Below the pieces are notes generated by a model. The model saw only the letters and a program-made list of their open reading frames with translations. It was not told the DNA's origin and did no database searches. This document shows, in pieces, positions 1 to 11,057 of a stretch of 64,000 nucleotides of DNA. Position 1 is the stretch's first letter; each line of letters starts with the position of its first letter. Source of the DNA: Pleurodeles waltl (taxonomy: Eukaryota > Chordata > Amphibia > Caudata > Salamandridae); assembly GCF_031143425.1 (NCBI RefSeq), contig NC_090447.1:850645760-850709759 (forward strand), written 5' to 3'. Made by a program: the position numbers and the translations under genes.

Positions 1-960
1 CTAGATGTGAGCGGCAGAATCACCTGCGGTGTGGTAGGCTGAGTCTAACCCACTGCAGGTGACACCTGTCGGCCTAATCTGGGTTTTCTCTGGCTAACTA
101 GCAGTGCCTCATCTCTACCCAAGAGCAGGGGTGATTGGGCAGCCAAGCGCATGACACAAGTGACTCCTCAAGGAAATCGTGGTCACTCAGATGGCATCCG
201 TTTATCATTAGTCTCACATGTAGAAGGACAAACAGAGGCAGTCTATGTTTCAATGAGGTTTTAATGAAGCAACTGCATCTTGAATAATAAAGCATATACG
301 GCAATCACCAGGACGATAAAGCATGACAGGATTAAAATTGTGACAAGGAGAGTAAAGCATAAAAATAACGCTACCTATTGTCACTATAGTCAATAGACTA
401 ATTCCTACGTAGGCTATATTAGAGCATAGCATGTTAAGCTCTAGTTCTGCCCTTTCAGGTTCCCCTGGAAATACATCATCTCTCATACCTGAGCAAGAGG
501 CCTGAAGTCTGCATAAGATGCTGTAGCAAAGCATTCAGCAATCAGCAATCAGCAATCAGCAATCAGCAAACAGCATACAGTTGTGGTCATCTGGCTGGAA
601 TCTCTCTCTAACGTGTATGGGACAGGAAAGTGTTTTTTAATAAAACAGCTGATGTTCTAAGAAAATGTCCCTACATAAGGATGTGTATGTTTCTATGAAT
701 CTGAGAGAAAAAGCATTCCACCGTTTACCGGCAACCTATCTTACTGCAGCCTTGAGAGAAGCACAGAGTGAACGAAATGTCTTGTTTAAGAACGCAATGC
801 TAGCCTAGGCAAAGAACAGCTAGATTGAGAGAAATAAAACAAGACCGCAAATGTGGTTATTGTTAAAATAAAAGCTGAATAAAATATATCTAGGGTAAAG
901 TGCACATCGGCACGCCTAGTGTGCTAAAATTACGTGCATAGAGCTATAGCTAAAATGGCT
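1..960. other. Left-edge region, no gene recognised
   Basis: I see no coding region with recognisable motifs on either strand. Two short minus-strand open frames (98-304 and 250-534) overlap each other and show no domain. The only structured feature is the heptamer repeat at 533-575. Confidence 0.5.
533..575. repeat. Heptamer microsatellite (ATCAGCA)n
   Basis: About five consecutive copies of a 7-bp unit (ATCAGCA) are visible and decay into CAGCAAACAGCA at the right side. It is a simple tandem repeat with no evidence of function. Confidence 0.85.
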
Positions 961-2017
961 ACACAACACCCTAATGGGGACTTTTATGTATTAAAAAGGA
1001 AGGTTTGGGCCTGGTAAAAAGTTTATTTGGCCAGGTCGAAATGGTACTTTAAACTGCACACACAGCCGCTGCAATGGCAGGCCTGAGACATGTTAAATGG
1101 GCTACTTAAGTGGGTGGCACAATCAGTGCTGCAGGCGCACTAGTAGCATTTAATTGACAGACCCTTTGTACACATAATACCACATTACTAGGGACTTATA
1201 AGTAAATTTAAAATGACAATTGGGTATAAGCCAAAGCTACCATGTTTGGAGTGGTGAGCAGAAGCCCTTTAGCACTGGTTAGCAGTCCTAATGCCAGCAA
1301 AAAATAATTCAGCTATAAAATAGGAGGAGGAAGGCACAAAAGTGTGAGGATGGCCCTGCAGGAAAGGCCAAGTCCTACAGGCAGAATTAGAGGTCAGTTT
1401 TCACTCCCCATCACCGCCACGAAAACCCTGGCTGTAAAGGGCAGGGAAAATTGCTAAATTCGCCCCTCGCCGAGAGAGAGAACTCACATGGTGGGGGAGC
1501 ATTTCCTTATTTTTTCAAAAAGAAAATCCTGCTTCAGCATTTTCTTTTGGAAAATCAAAATGAATACTCTTTGGTGCAGGGCTCCATCATGTTGTCAGAT
1601 CCCTGCACCAAACTGCAAAAAGCTTTGGCAGGAACCACCTTGATGGCAGTTCCTGACAAAGCTTTGCGAAAAGACCGCCTGCTTGACCGTCACTCTGGTG
1701 GAGAAACACCTGTCCCTTTATCTGCTAATTTTGGCTAAGTATTGCCCCTGACAAAGATATCCACAAAACATTGAGAAAATGTGTTTGTCTTCATTAGCTA
1801 CTTTACGGTGCTTCGGCATCCACATAGTTTTTATTGTGATTACCATTGTTAATGCACAGTTAATGCATAAACAGCACTTAATAACTGTATTGTTCAGTCA
1901 ATGCTATACCTTTATAACAGGCGTTAATTGCCCCACATAGTGATTCAAGCCTGTGTGGAGACCCCTTTATTAAAGGTGCACTTGCCAAGCGCGATGGCTG
2001 CACTTTCGGCAAAACTG

Positions 2018-2620
2018 AGGCCCAAATTTACTATGATTTTGCATCAGTGTTGCTTCACTTTTGTGGCACAACCCTGACACAAATTCTTTTTCTGCATTTA
2101 CTAAGCCATGCAAAACCATTTTGCGTGGTTTAGTAAATATAAAGTAACACACCACAGCACAAAGCACTGCCTTGTATTGCTTTGTTTCAGGTAGGCATTA
2201 CATGGGTTGACCATGTACACTTGTAAACCTGGGTTTGCACCAAAATGGTACACCTCCCCGACAGAGGCATAACGAGGATAAATATATTTATTTCTCCCTG
2301 TTACTTCCTCTTGCCAGGTGTGCTGCACTATGCAGCACACATAGAAAGAGAAATATACCTCTTAGGATTGTTTTTTATACAGCAAGGTATGCCTTCTTGC
2401 ACAAAAATAATCCTCCACGCAATGCAGGCACCCTTGCACTATGGTGCAATAGTGCCTCTGTTGACCCAAGGCAGCACACAGTGCGCGGGAACAAGGAAAA
2501 ACCTGAAATGCTCTATATCTTTGTAAACAATGAGCATTTCTGCCATCTCTATTTCATGCAACTCAATGCAGCAAGTTCCTTTGCTGCAATGCCTTGCATG
2601 AACTAATAGTAAATTTGCCC
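2018..2620. repeat. Non-autonomous element with imperfect terminal inverted repeats
   Basis: The left end reads GGCCCAAATTTACTAT. The right end, reverse-complemented, reads GGGCAAATTTACTATT. This gives TIRs of about 15 nt around a 600-bp non-coding body. The same block lies at about 56741-57350 in segment B, so it inserted before A and B separated. No target-site duplication is clear. The superfamily is unknown. Confidence 0.5.
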
Positions 2621-3273
2621 TTAAATGCGGAGAAGGCCGCCATGCTTTTGTGACCCATACAGTATTCTTTTCAGAAACAAACATCCAAACTTGAGGAGTT
2701 GTTTCTGAAAAATAAAAATAAACAATGCCCCTACAATTATAACCCAGGGTGTCAGGAGCATTTTTTTATTTTCCAGCCCAGTTGTACCATGCCTTACAAC
2801 ACACAGTCAACTATGCACTTCGAAAAAAGTAGCGCTTCCTGTCAGCAGTGGTATGACGAAATATATAAATGGTTCAAGAGAAACAAATGGGATGATATCA
2901 TTATTATTTTAGTGTTTTGCATTTAAATATTGTTTTTTTTATTTCTGTGAAGACATGGAATTTCCACAGTTAAGTGTTTGGCCTATTGTTGCAGACATTT
3001 TCTGAAAATAACAACAGGCTGTTAATAGAAATTTACAAAACATGGACGCACTTTATTGGAGCATGGTCCTGAAGAGTGTGTAAATTACCTTGATTAGCAT
3101 GTCGAGAATCATTGGCTCACCCATAGGTCACATCTGTATATCTATGACAGAGCTCTAATGATCTACTGAATTTGGTGATTTTAATCTCAAAATAGTCTTC
3201 TTCTCCGTTGTATAATACGTGGTATTCGGATTATAATATAATTTTGTGAACTATTCCTATAATTATATTGTTG

Positions 3274-3393
3274 GAGCACCGAGGGGACAGAACAGTGAGT
3301 CAAAATATGATGTAAATGTTGATTCTCCAGTGAGGTGGAATGAAATGACTGATGTTGATATCTCTTGGACACATCTGCCTCAAGAGCCACCAG
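3274..3393 (+). other. Possible protein-coding exon (unidentified gene), copy A
   Basis: A 120-nt block stays open in the same frame in both paralogous segments and encodes a peptide containing ESKYDVNVDSPV and DISWTHLPQEP. In copy B (57994-58113) it is preceded by TTGTAG, a plausible acceptor; here that site reads TTGTTG and is lost. The 3' side is followed by GTTTGT, a weak donor. The exon would end in phase 1. A second acceptor with a long pyrimidine tract lies at 4534/4535. I do not recognise the protein family. The two copies differ at about nine positions, some amino-acid changing, so purifying selection is not evident. It may be a decayed gene fragment or chance. Confidence 0.25.
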
Positions 3394-3526
3394 GTTTGTA
3401 TTTACTTTTTGATATTCTCCATATATTCGTCATTAGATATCTAATTAAAAATGTAGCTGAGGCGGTGTAATAGCTATTCATGTTGAAGTATGTGTTCTTA
3501 TTGAGCACAAGCAATATAAAAATTCA

Positions 3527-4449
3527 GGCCCATATTTATACTTTTTGACGCAAAACTGCGCCAACGCAGTTTTGCGTCAAAAAAATTAGCGCCGGCTAAT
3601 GCCATTCTGAAGCGGCATGCGGGCGCCGTATTTATTGAATGACGTTAGCCGGCGTTATCCGCCGGCGCCGTCTGGTGTGCGTTAAAAAAAACGACGTACA
3701 CCAGGCAGCGCCGGCGTTGGGGGATATGGAGCTTGGGCGTCAAGAAATGGGGCAAGTCAGGTTGAGGCAATTTTTTCGCCTCAACCCGATTTGCGCCATT
3801 TTTTTCCGACTCCCAACCCCCATAGAAATGACTCCTGTCTTAGCAAAGACAGGAGTCATGCCCCCTTGCCCAATGGCCATGCCCAGGGGACTTCAGTCCC
3901 CTGGGCATGGTCATTGGGCATAGTGGCATGTAGGGGGGCACAAATCAGGCCCCCCTATGCCACAAAAAAAATAAAAGAAAACACTTACCTGAACTTACCT
4001 TAATGTCCCTGGGATGGGTCCCTCCAGCCTTGGGTGTCCTCCTGGGGTGGGCATGGGTGACAGGGGGTGTCCCTGGGTGCATGGGGGGGCACCTCTGGGC
4101 TCCTTCAGAGCCCACAGGTCCCTTAACGCCTGCCTTTTGCAGGCGCTAAAAAACGGCGCAAAAGCGGCCGTACGTCATTTTTTTTGACCCGCCCACTCCC
4201 GGGCGTGATTTTTGCCCGGGAGTATAAATCCGACGCACATGCCTCGGAGTCGATTTTTTAGACGGGAACGCCTACCTTGCATATAATTAACGCAAAGTAG
4301 GTGTCCACGCTAAAAAATGACGCTAACTCCATGGACTTTGGCGCTAGACGCATCTAACGCCAAAGTATAAATATGGAGTTAGTTTTGCGTCGAAATTGCG
4401 TCAAAAAAAACGACGCAATTTCGGCGCAAACGGAGTATAAATATGCCCC
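3527..4449. mobile_element. Foldback/MITE-like element, 923 bp, family F
   Basis: The left end GGCCCATATTTATACT and the reverse-complemented right end GGGGCATATTTATACT form a 16-nt TIR with two mismatches. Comparison with the empty site in segment B (58240 region) shows the insertion directly, with TCA on both sides (3524-3526 and 4450-4452) as a 3-bp target duplication. The interior is non-coding and holds several near-perfect hairpins, for example around 3828-3860 (arms ending GTCTT/AAGAC) and 3868-3920 (CCCAGGGGACT arms). Related copies are at 17008-17817 (5' truncated) and 63061-64000. A 3-bp duplication fits PIF/Harbinger-like mobilisation, but TCA is not the usual TWA. Confidence 0.75.
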
Positions 4450-4664
4450 TCAGTTTAGAATAGATTCCACTTTCTGATAGGTCATGAGACTTCTTGAAGT
4501 ATGCCTTACTGATGCACATTATTCTTTTTTCCAGTTCTTGCTTTTGCTCAGCACCGGCACTTAATTATTAGACTTAACACCTGCTCTTGTTTATCACATT
4601 TCATCACATGGTGGCGGTGTCTGACAATTTTTAAACAAAGGAAATTAGTGTTTTTTTTTTCTAT

Positions 4665-4684
4665 CTCTCTCGTTCTCTCTCTCG

Positions 4685-4723
<39 letters not shown>

Positions 4724-4733
4724 TCTCTCTCTC
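4665..4733. repeat. CT microsatellite
   Basis: A long (CT)n run with a few interruptions. The homologous place in segment B is a shorter CT run at 58519-58560. Confidence 0.9.
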
Positions 4734-5066
4734 CTCCTCTCCCCATCTCCCTTTCTCAATAGGTCCCCGATCACTCATTCCAAAAATCTACTAAAGGTCT
4801 CAAATAAGAAGCACGCAGTGGAATACCCCATGGGCATGCGTATATCTATGAAGATGTGCCCCCAGCAGGCGGGTGTGCTCCGGATATCCTGCCAAAAGAC
4901 AGAAGGCTGCCGCTATGTCTGATTTAGATTTGGCCATCAAAGCACCCCCGCCCCATCTCTGCAGGTTGGAGCGCGCTTCATCAGAAGAAGTTTTCCGCGT
5001 TGTACAAAGACCCTGGTCCAGACCGTCATTAACAGATGGCCCCAGCGGGAAGGATAAATCGTGGAT

Positions 5067-5880
5067 CTAGCAAAATTTGCCTGGCTCTTTCTTTGGGACC
5101 AGACTAAGAGGGGAGCTGACCAGAGTCAGGGATGGAGGAGAGTCAAATGGGCCTGTAACCCTCCCTGCGCACATCTCCTTCAGAATCTTCCCTCTTGCGA
5201 TCTCTAGTTGCTGCAACACCCACAGTTGATTCTTGGGTGGGACTGGGGTTGAGGTAGCACTGGAGAGAATACGGAAACCATCCCAAAAACCATTATACAG
5301 CAGATAAATGTCATGCTTGTTTTTGTATTTGCTGAGGAGGAAAGAGAACACATGCAGACCGATGGGCGAGGGGAGATTAGTAGAAGACTGAGTGGGTTTA
5401 ATTACTTTTTGAGGGGGGCTTCTCTTGTGGCTTCCCATGCTTCTTGAAGCACTTTCTCTCTGAGTGACCTTGGTATCTGCAAAAGGAGCAAAGGTGTTTG
5501 AATATACTAGTAACGTCCTTGACACATTCTTTTTTATTGTACTGCCAGTACGCCAATTTTATGTCCCCTGAACTTTTGACAGACCAAGAGAATTGTGAAC
5601 ACTTTTCAGAAGAAGGTGCCATATGGAACTCCAGATAAAAAATTTAGATTTCTCTCTGATCCCTGGCAATTTCTGGTCTGATCGCTTTCATGTGCCTGAA
5701 TTTGATGTCGTATAGGAGCCAGGCGGAGCCCTGATATCCTGAAGCTGCACAATACATTAGGGACATGAAGCCGAACAATTGGGGGGCCAATGTATTGAAC
5801 TTCTCAGACAAAATTGCCAAGTGGTTAGAAAACCCCATCACCCAGTGCTTGAGGGACCATTCCACCTGAACGTTCTTTGG
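5067..5880 (-). pseudogene. DIRS-like retrotransposon fragment (gag zinc knuckle and start of reverse transcriptase)
   Basis: Read on the minus strand, three open pieces follow each other. The first (about 5865-5644) is gag-like with no clear motif. The second (5622-5398) contains a CCHC zinc knuckle of spacing C-x2-C-x4-H-x4-C (CSFCRYQGHSERKC). The third (5525-5067) contains the region before a reverse transcriptase, ending in GPFDSPPSLTLVSSPLSLVPKKEPGKF, close to the RT N-terminal motif typical of DIRS-type tyrosine-recombinase retrotransposons. The RT is cut off right after that motif near 5067, and the frame changes between pieces. It is a dead fragment. Ty3-like ancestry is a less likely alternative; no integrase, RNase H or recombinase part is present. 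Confidence 0.65.
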
Positions 5881-6345
5881 CTTCTTCTTTCCTAATTCGC
5901 TCCCCTGGTCTTGCTTGGGACTACACCCGCATTAATCAAGTCAAACACGTCAACATATTCCTGTTTATGAATTTTCTTTCATCTCAGCTGGAACATGCCA
6001 AAAGGTTGCTGAAGGAGGGTGTAGAGTAAATGACATTGACCCACAGAGCATGGGACTGATCCTGTGCAGCGACTGACCTGTTCTGTTGGTCAAGGCCTCT
6101 GTGAGGCCATTGAATCAGATGGGTCACAAAGCATCAAAACTTTAAAAGTGGCATTAATTTTGACTTGGCCATTGAGTCACATTTAATGCCATGATTAATT
6201 TGATACCTTACAGTACCCAGATAGATAGAAGTTAGACAGGCTGGGACACCAGCCAGTAACCCTCTGTTCGCCAATGGGGCTGTTAACTGTCTTTAGCAGA
6301 ACTACAACTTTAGGGGTTTTGCTGCTAAGACATATATAAAACTAT
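5881..6345. other. Spacer without recognised features
   Basis: No gene, tandem repeat or terminal inverted repeat is recognised between the DIRS-like fragment and the left terminus of Harbinger copy 1. Confidence 0.4.
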
Positions 6346-6712
6346 GGCCCTCATTATGACATTGGCAGTAAATCCCATTTACCGCCACACTGAATGCCGC
6401 CAACATACCGCCGCTGTGGCGGATATCCGTTCCATATTATGACATACACACACCAATCCGTCTCTATTCAGCCACATACACAATTCCGCCACACCAAAGG
6501 TCAGTGATAATCTGGCAACACTGTTACGCCAACAGAACTCCGCCCACCACATTATAACCCACAAATCACCACAGCGGACATTCAGTGGCGGTAAACCACT
6601 GGCGGTACATAGTGCTGCGTTCAGAATACACACACACATACAAAACAACACCACATTGGACAATTCAAATAACACACACCTGACACCCATACACACACCA
6701 CACCCACACCAC

Positions 6713-6720
6713 TATAAAAC
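6713..6720 (+). promoter_or_regulatory. TATA-like box upstream of SANT1 copy 1
   Basis: TATAAAAC lies about 190 bp before the SANT1 start codon. The same motif stands at a similar distance in copy 2 (18492-18498) and copy 4 (39804-39810), in an otherwise CA-rich leader. The conservation supports a core promoter; no transcript data are available. Confidence 0.5.
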
Positions 6721-6902
6721 ACACACCCACATTACCCACAACACTTTATGACTACAAACCATTGCCAACAGACTAACATCACAACTGCAGACAAGACCAG
6801 ACCCACACACCACCCTCACCTATACACCACCCAAGCAGCTTACATCACACATCCCAGCACATCACCCTACACACCCTCACCCACACCACTCACACAACAC
6901 CC

Positions 6903-8421
6903 ATGGCACCACAACGACACCCCATATTCTCTGAGGAGGATCTAAGGGTCATGGTGGAGGAAATCATCTGGGTTGAGCCACATCTATTTGGAGCACAGGT
7001 GCAGCAGATATCCATTGCTAGGAAGATGGAGCTATGGTGGAGGATCGTGGACAGGGTCAACGCCATGGGACAGCACCCAAGAACCAGAGATGACATAAGG
7101 AAGAGGTGGAATGACTTACGGGGGAAGGTACGTTCCATTGCAGCACGACACCAACTCGCTGTACAGAGGACTGGCGGTGGACCCCAACAACTAACAACAT
7201 GGGAGGAGCAAGTCTTGGCAATCATGCATCCTGAGGGCCTGGCCGGAGTAGAAGGAGGACTGGACTCTTATAAGTCAACTCTCTACAACCATCACACCCC
7301 TACCTGCATGCCATCACGTACCCTTACCCTCACTCCCATCATATCACTAGGGACCACAACCCCCACCATCACATCTCACTCATCCCAATGCCAAGCCCTG
7401 ACTGCCATACCGATGCATGGACACCACTCACAGACCTGCATGGACACCTATCACTATAGCATGCACACCAGAGAGAATCAGCTAGCCCCCAAATACCAAC
7501 TCAACTGAAACTGCCAGGGCAAATACAACCAAACAGGGCAACCCACCCATGCACCAAATGTCACACACAGAAACAATAACACCGCATTTACATCCCCACA
7601 GATATCCCAGCCAAGGTCAGCGGGGAAGCTGTGCCAGCAACTTCCAGTCCCACCACAGAAGAGGCCCACAGTGATGACAGCAACTCTGGTCGCCTGGATC
7701 TGGATGACCAACCTGGCCCATCAGGGACCTCTGGAGAGTCGGTTACCCAGCCACAGTCACACACCACCACAGAGCCTCCCCCCTCAGGAAACACCACCAC
7801 AGCACCCACCCAGCGTACCCATGCCTCTTTCCCCAGGACACGTCAATCAGTAGTGTGTCCACCACTACAGGGACCCCAGGGCACACCTCACACCCAAGAC
7901 AATCAGGGACCTGGGGTCAGTGGCAGTGGGCACACGGTTCAGGGGACAGAGGTACAGGACAACAGGGAAACCGGGAGAAGTGCTGTGGGCCGGGGGAGGA
8001 AAGGCCCAGGGAACCAACTCTTCAAGAGGCACTCACCATGACCCTGGGAGCATACCAACATTCCCAGGATACACTGGGCCAGATCCTGGACAACGTGCAG
8101 GAGAACAGGCGTCTGCAGGAGGGACAGTACCAGAGGATCAGGGAGGACTTGCAGGCCATAAACACCACCCTGATCTCCATAGCAGGGTTGCTGCCAGAAA
8201 TGGCCAACATTATGAGGGAGGCAGTCTTACAAAAGCGGGCCCTTGCCACTAGCCAGACTACTGAACTGCTCTACATCTCCGCTGCCGCTAGTGGACAGGA
8301 GGCCCCACCACAGGATCAACAGGCCACCAACACCCCTCCTCCTACAGAAGTAGAACCACAAACGCAAACGTTTCCTGCGATCCAGGCAGAAGCCAGAGAC
8401 TATTGGCAAGACCCACGCTAG
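6903..8421 (+). pseudogene. SANT1: NAIF1-like Myb/SANT DNA-binding protein of Harbinger copy 1
   Basis: Exon 1 (6903-7269) starts at ATG in CCATGG and encodes a Myb/SANT-like trihelix of the NAIF1 type (residues about 7-75), with conserved segments FSEEDLRVMVEEI, ARKMELW and IRKRWNDLRGKVR. Exon 2 (7602-8421, acceptor CCCCACAG) encodes an acidic, Ser/Pro-rich linker containing EEAHSDDS, then a helical, probably coiled-coil region containing LGAYQHSQDTLGQIL, and a basic C-terminus. In Harbinger transposons this class binds the termini and brings the transposase into the nucleus. Exon 1 is open, but its donor is mutated (TTATAAGT instead of TGGTAAGT). Exon 2 contains a frameshift near 7850-8040 and a second near the C-terminus. 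It is a pseudogene, well preserved in the DNA-binding domain. Confidence 0.75.
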
Positions 8422-8612
8422 AAAATAAGACTCCTGATTGTCACTCTTGTGTCCCACTCAGTCACCCTGTCCACCTTGAACTGCCACTGCTCCCCTTCCT
8501 ATGTCCCCTTGGACAATACACCTGTGCTACCAATAGATTGGAACAATACCCTGGACTTTCCTCCATCATCACCTCAGCCCATTGCACCTCCCCCTTTTCT
8601 TCATAGCACTTC

Positions 8613-8618
8613 AATAAA
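8613..8618 (+). terminator. AATAAA polyadenylation signal of SANT1 copy 1
   Basis: AATAAA follows the SANT1 stop by about 190 bp. The same signal is found at 20393-20398 in copy 2 and 41406-41411 in copy 4. Confidence 0.55.
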
Positions 8619-8908
8619 CACAATTTGAAAAAATACAAGTACGGAGCATGTCAAATGATTTAAGTATGTATTCATTTAACAAGGTTCAAACATTGCAAAT
8701 CAACTGTACAGTAATGTGCACATAGGATAGACCTGTAGTTGGCTGCAGTGAACACACAAGGAGCAATAGTGGGGCACCAACATCTGCAAAAAGAGTGTCC
8801 AAAGGATACAGTAAGTGGGCATAGGAGTGGGAAATCACAGCCTGCCAGTGACAATGTGGAACAAACAAATGACAATGAAATGTGAAGTTACACTGTCTTA
8901 CCTATCTG

Positions 8909-10640
8909 TCATTGGAAATATTGTCGAATCTCTGCAGTTCTGTTGTCCTCATCCTCTGCCTCCTCATCCTCACTGTCTACAGATTCCACTGCTGCCACAC
9001 GGCCATCTCCAGCCTCCTCCTCCTGCAGAAAAGGCACATGGCATCTCAAGGCAAGGTTATGCAACATACAGCATGCCACAATTATCTGGCAGACCTTATT
9101 AGGTGAGTAGCACAGAGATCCACCTGTTAGATGGAGGCACCGAAACCTGGCCTTCAGGAGGCCAAAGGTACGTTCAATTATCCTTCTTGTTCGCCCATGT
9201 GCCTTATTGTAACGTTCCTCTGCCCTTGCCTGGGATTCCTCACAGGGGTCAGTAGCCATGCTAGGTTGGGGTAACCAGAGTCACCTGCAAATATTGAGGG
9301 ACAACATTTTGCCACACACTGCCCCATATGGCCCACACCATACCCATACACCAACATCCACTATGTGGGAACTAGGGCTCGTCTATTAGCCTCATCCTGT
9401 GCTTCTGCAGCTGGGCCATCACATTTGGGATGCTGCTATTTCTCAGGATAAAGGCATCATGCAGACCCAGGATACTTAGCATTGATGTGGGAGATGTACT
9501 GGTCCGCCAGGCACATAGGGGGTCATTCTAACCCTGGCGGTAAAAACCGCCAGGGCGAATGACCGCGGTAGCACCGCCAACAGGCTGGCGGTGCACCGCT
9601 GGGCATTCTGACCGCCGCGGCCAGAAACGGAAAGTCGGCGGTGTACCGCCGATTTTCCGCTGCCCTTGAGAATCCTCCATGGCGGCGGAGCACGCTCCGC
9701 CGCCATGGGGATTCTGACACCCCCTACCGCCATCCTGTTCCTGGCGGGTCTCCCGCCAGGAACAGGATGGCGGTAGGGGGTGCCGCGGGGCCCCCGTAAG
9801 AGGGCCCCAGAAAGAATTTCAGTGTCTGCCTAGCAGACACTGAAATTCGCGACGGGTGCTACTGCACCCGTCGCACTCCAGCAACTCCGCCGGCTCCATT
9901 CGGAGCCGGCTTCATCGTTGCTGGGTCTTTCCCGCTGTGCTGGCGGGCGGCCTTTTGACGGTCGCCCGCCAGCACAGCGGGAAAGCCAGAATGGCCGCCG
10001 CGGTCTTGTGACCGCGGTGCGGTCATTTGGCGGTAACCGCATGGCGGGCGGCGACCGCCGCCCGCCGCGGTTAGAATCACCGCCATAATCTGGACATTCA
10101 TTGAGTGAAAACTCTTTCAATTTCTGAACACCTGTTCATTTTGCCGTGGGGGAACAAATGCAATATGTGTGCCATCAATTGCCCCAATGATGTTGGGAAT
10201 ATGTCCCATTGCATAGATGTCAGCCTTCACTGTGGCCAAATCCTCCACCTGGGGGAAAACAATGTAGCTGCACCTGTGTTTAATCAGGGCATCCAGCACT
10301 CTTGTCAGCACTATTGAGAACATTGACTGAGACATACCTGCTGCCAAGCCCACTGTCACTTGGAAAGAACCAGTTGCCAAAAAATGGAGCACAGATAGGA
10401 CTTGCACAAGAGGGGGGATCCCAGTGGGTTGACGGATAGCAGATATCAGGTCAGGCTCCAATGGGACACACAGCTCTGTGATTGTGGCCCTTTCAAGTCC
10501 ATAGGTGAGGATGATGTGCCTGTTCTCCATTGTTGCCAAGTCCACCAGTGGTCTGTACATAGGGGTATGTCTCCATCTCCTATTCATCTGCAGTGGTAGC
10601 AATCTATGGGGCAAAAGAGTGAGGAGCCAGTCACAAACTG
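8909..10640 (-). pseudogene. HARBI1-like DDE transposase of Harbinger copy 1, broken
   Basis: On the minus strand an N-terminal exon (about 10640-9383) encodes RPLVDLATMENRH, SVLHFLATGSFQ and the first catalytic aspartate in GAIDGTH. The following exon (9284-8909) begins with the second aspartate in GDSGYPN and carries the third acidic residue in IERTFG, followed by CQIIVACCMLHN. This D-D-E layout and the motifs are those of PIF/Harbinger transposases (DDE_Tnp_4 type). Lesions: a 567-bp MITE (9518-10084) splits the DDE domain, the internal donor reads ACGAGC instead of GTGAGC, and a 1-nt deletion after VRNPR shifts the frame before IERTFG. The gene is convergent with SANT1 and divergent from SANT2. 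Confidence 0.85.
9518..10084. mobile_element. Harbinger-type MITE built of serial hairpins, 567 bp
   Basis: The ends GGGGGTCATTCTAACCCTGG and (reverse complement of the right) GGCGGTGATTCTAACCGCGG are inverted repeats with four mismatches. ATA flanks both sides (9515-9517, 10085-10087), and the homologous site in copies 2 and 3 lacks the insert, so this is a direct empty-site demonstration with a 3-bp duplication. The interior is GC-rich, non-coding, and made of consecutive perfect hairpins, for example arms 9677-9691/9694-9708, 9721-9748/9752-9779, 9814-9829/9833-9848, 9849-9859/9864-9874, 9889-9897/9902-9910 and about 9928-9949/9963-9984. Confidence 0.85.
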
Positions 10641-10879
10641 TACACAGTAGCCACAACAGTTCAATGCATGCATTTAATTTGAAATGTATAAGTGGCATCT
10701 GTCCTATATGTACAATTGTGAACTGTAACGCAGATATAATACAGGGCCTGCCTCCCCCCACTGAAATGGCATCCGCCTGTCCTGTGTTGCGGGCCAGGTG
10801 AAAGTGAGGTATTTCCGCTGACGTTGTGGGCAGTTGCAGGAGGCAGTTGGTAACCGCCTCCCACAACTCGGTGGTCAGC

Positions 10880-10985
10880 CACTCCTCATTGATTATTATT
10901 GGGCCCTATGGGGTATAGTGGCCAATGGAGATGTATGCCGGCCGTGACGGTATGCACTGCCGCAGACGTCACCGTCATTTTCTAT
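10880..10985. promoter_or_regulatory. Putative divergent promoter between transposase and SANT2, copy 1
   Basis: Between the 5' side of the minus-strand transposase and the plus-strand SANT2 start lie an inverted CCAAT box (ATTGG), GGCCAATGG, a GACGTCAC half-CRE and a YY1-like CCGTCATTTT. Equivalent blocks occur at 22070-22200 and 33870-33970; copy 3 has a perfect CRE. The assignment as a promoter is inferred from position and motif conservation. Confidence 0.4.
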
Positions 10986-11057
10986 TTGTTCCCACACTTG
11001 CTGCCTGACCTTCAACAGGAGAGGATGTGCTGCTGTGACCTATGTCCGGAACCTACC

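Larger units (their letters stand above)
961..5039 (+). repeat. Paralogous segment A (partner of 54741-58852)
   Basis: This stretch aligns collinearly and in the same orientation with 54741-58852. Landmarks shared by eye are the X-family tail (985-1340 with 54753-55120), a TIR-bounded block (2018-2620 with 56741-57350), an exon-like block (3274-3393 with 57994-58113), a strong splice-acceptor-like site (4535 with 58329) and a CT microsatellite. Similarity stops at ATTAACAGATGG (5039 and 58852). Divergence looks like 5-12 percent, so this is an old duplication or two copies of one long retroelement interior. Segment A has a 923-bp foldback insertion that B lacks; B has a 68-bp element and a block of about 930 bp that A lacks. 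Confidence 0.8.

Noticed and set aside
4548..4778. Arg/Glu-repeat minus-strand open frame
   Set aside because: Produced by the CT microsatellite read in reverse.
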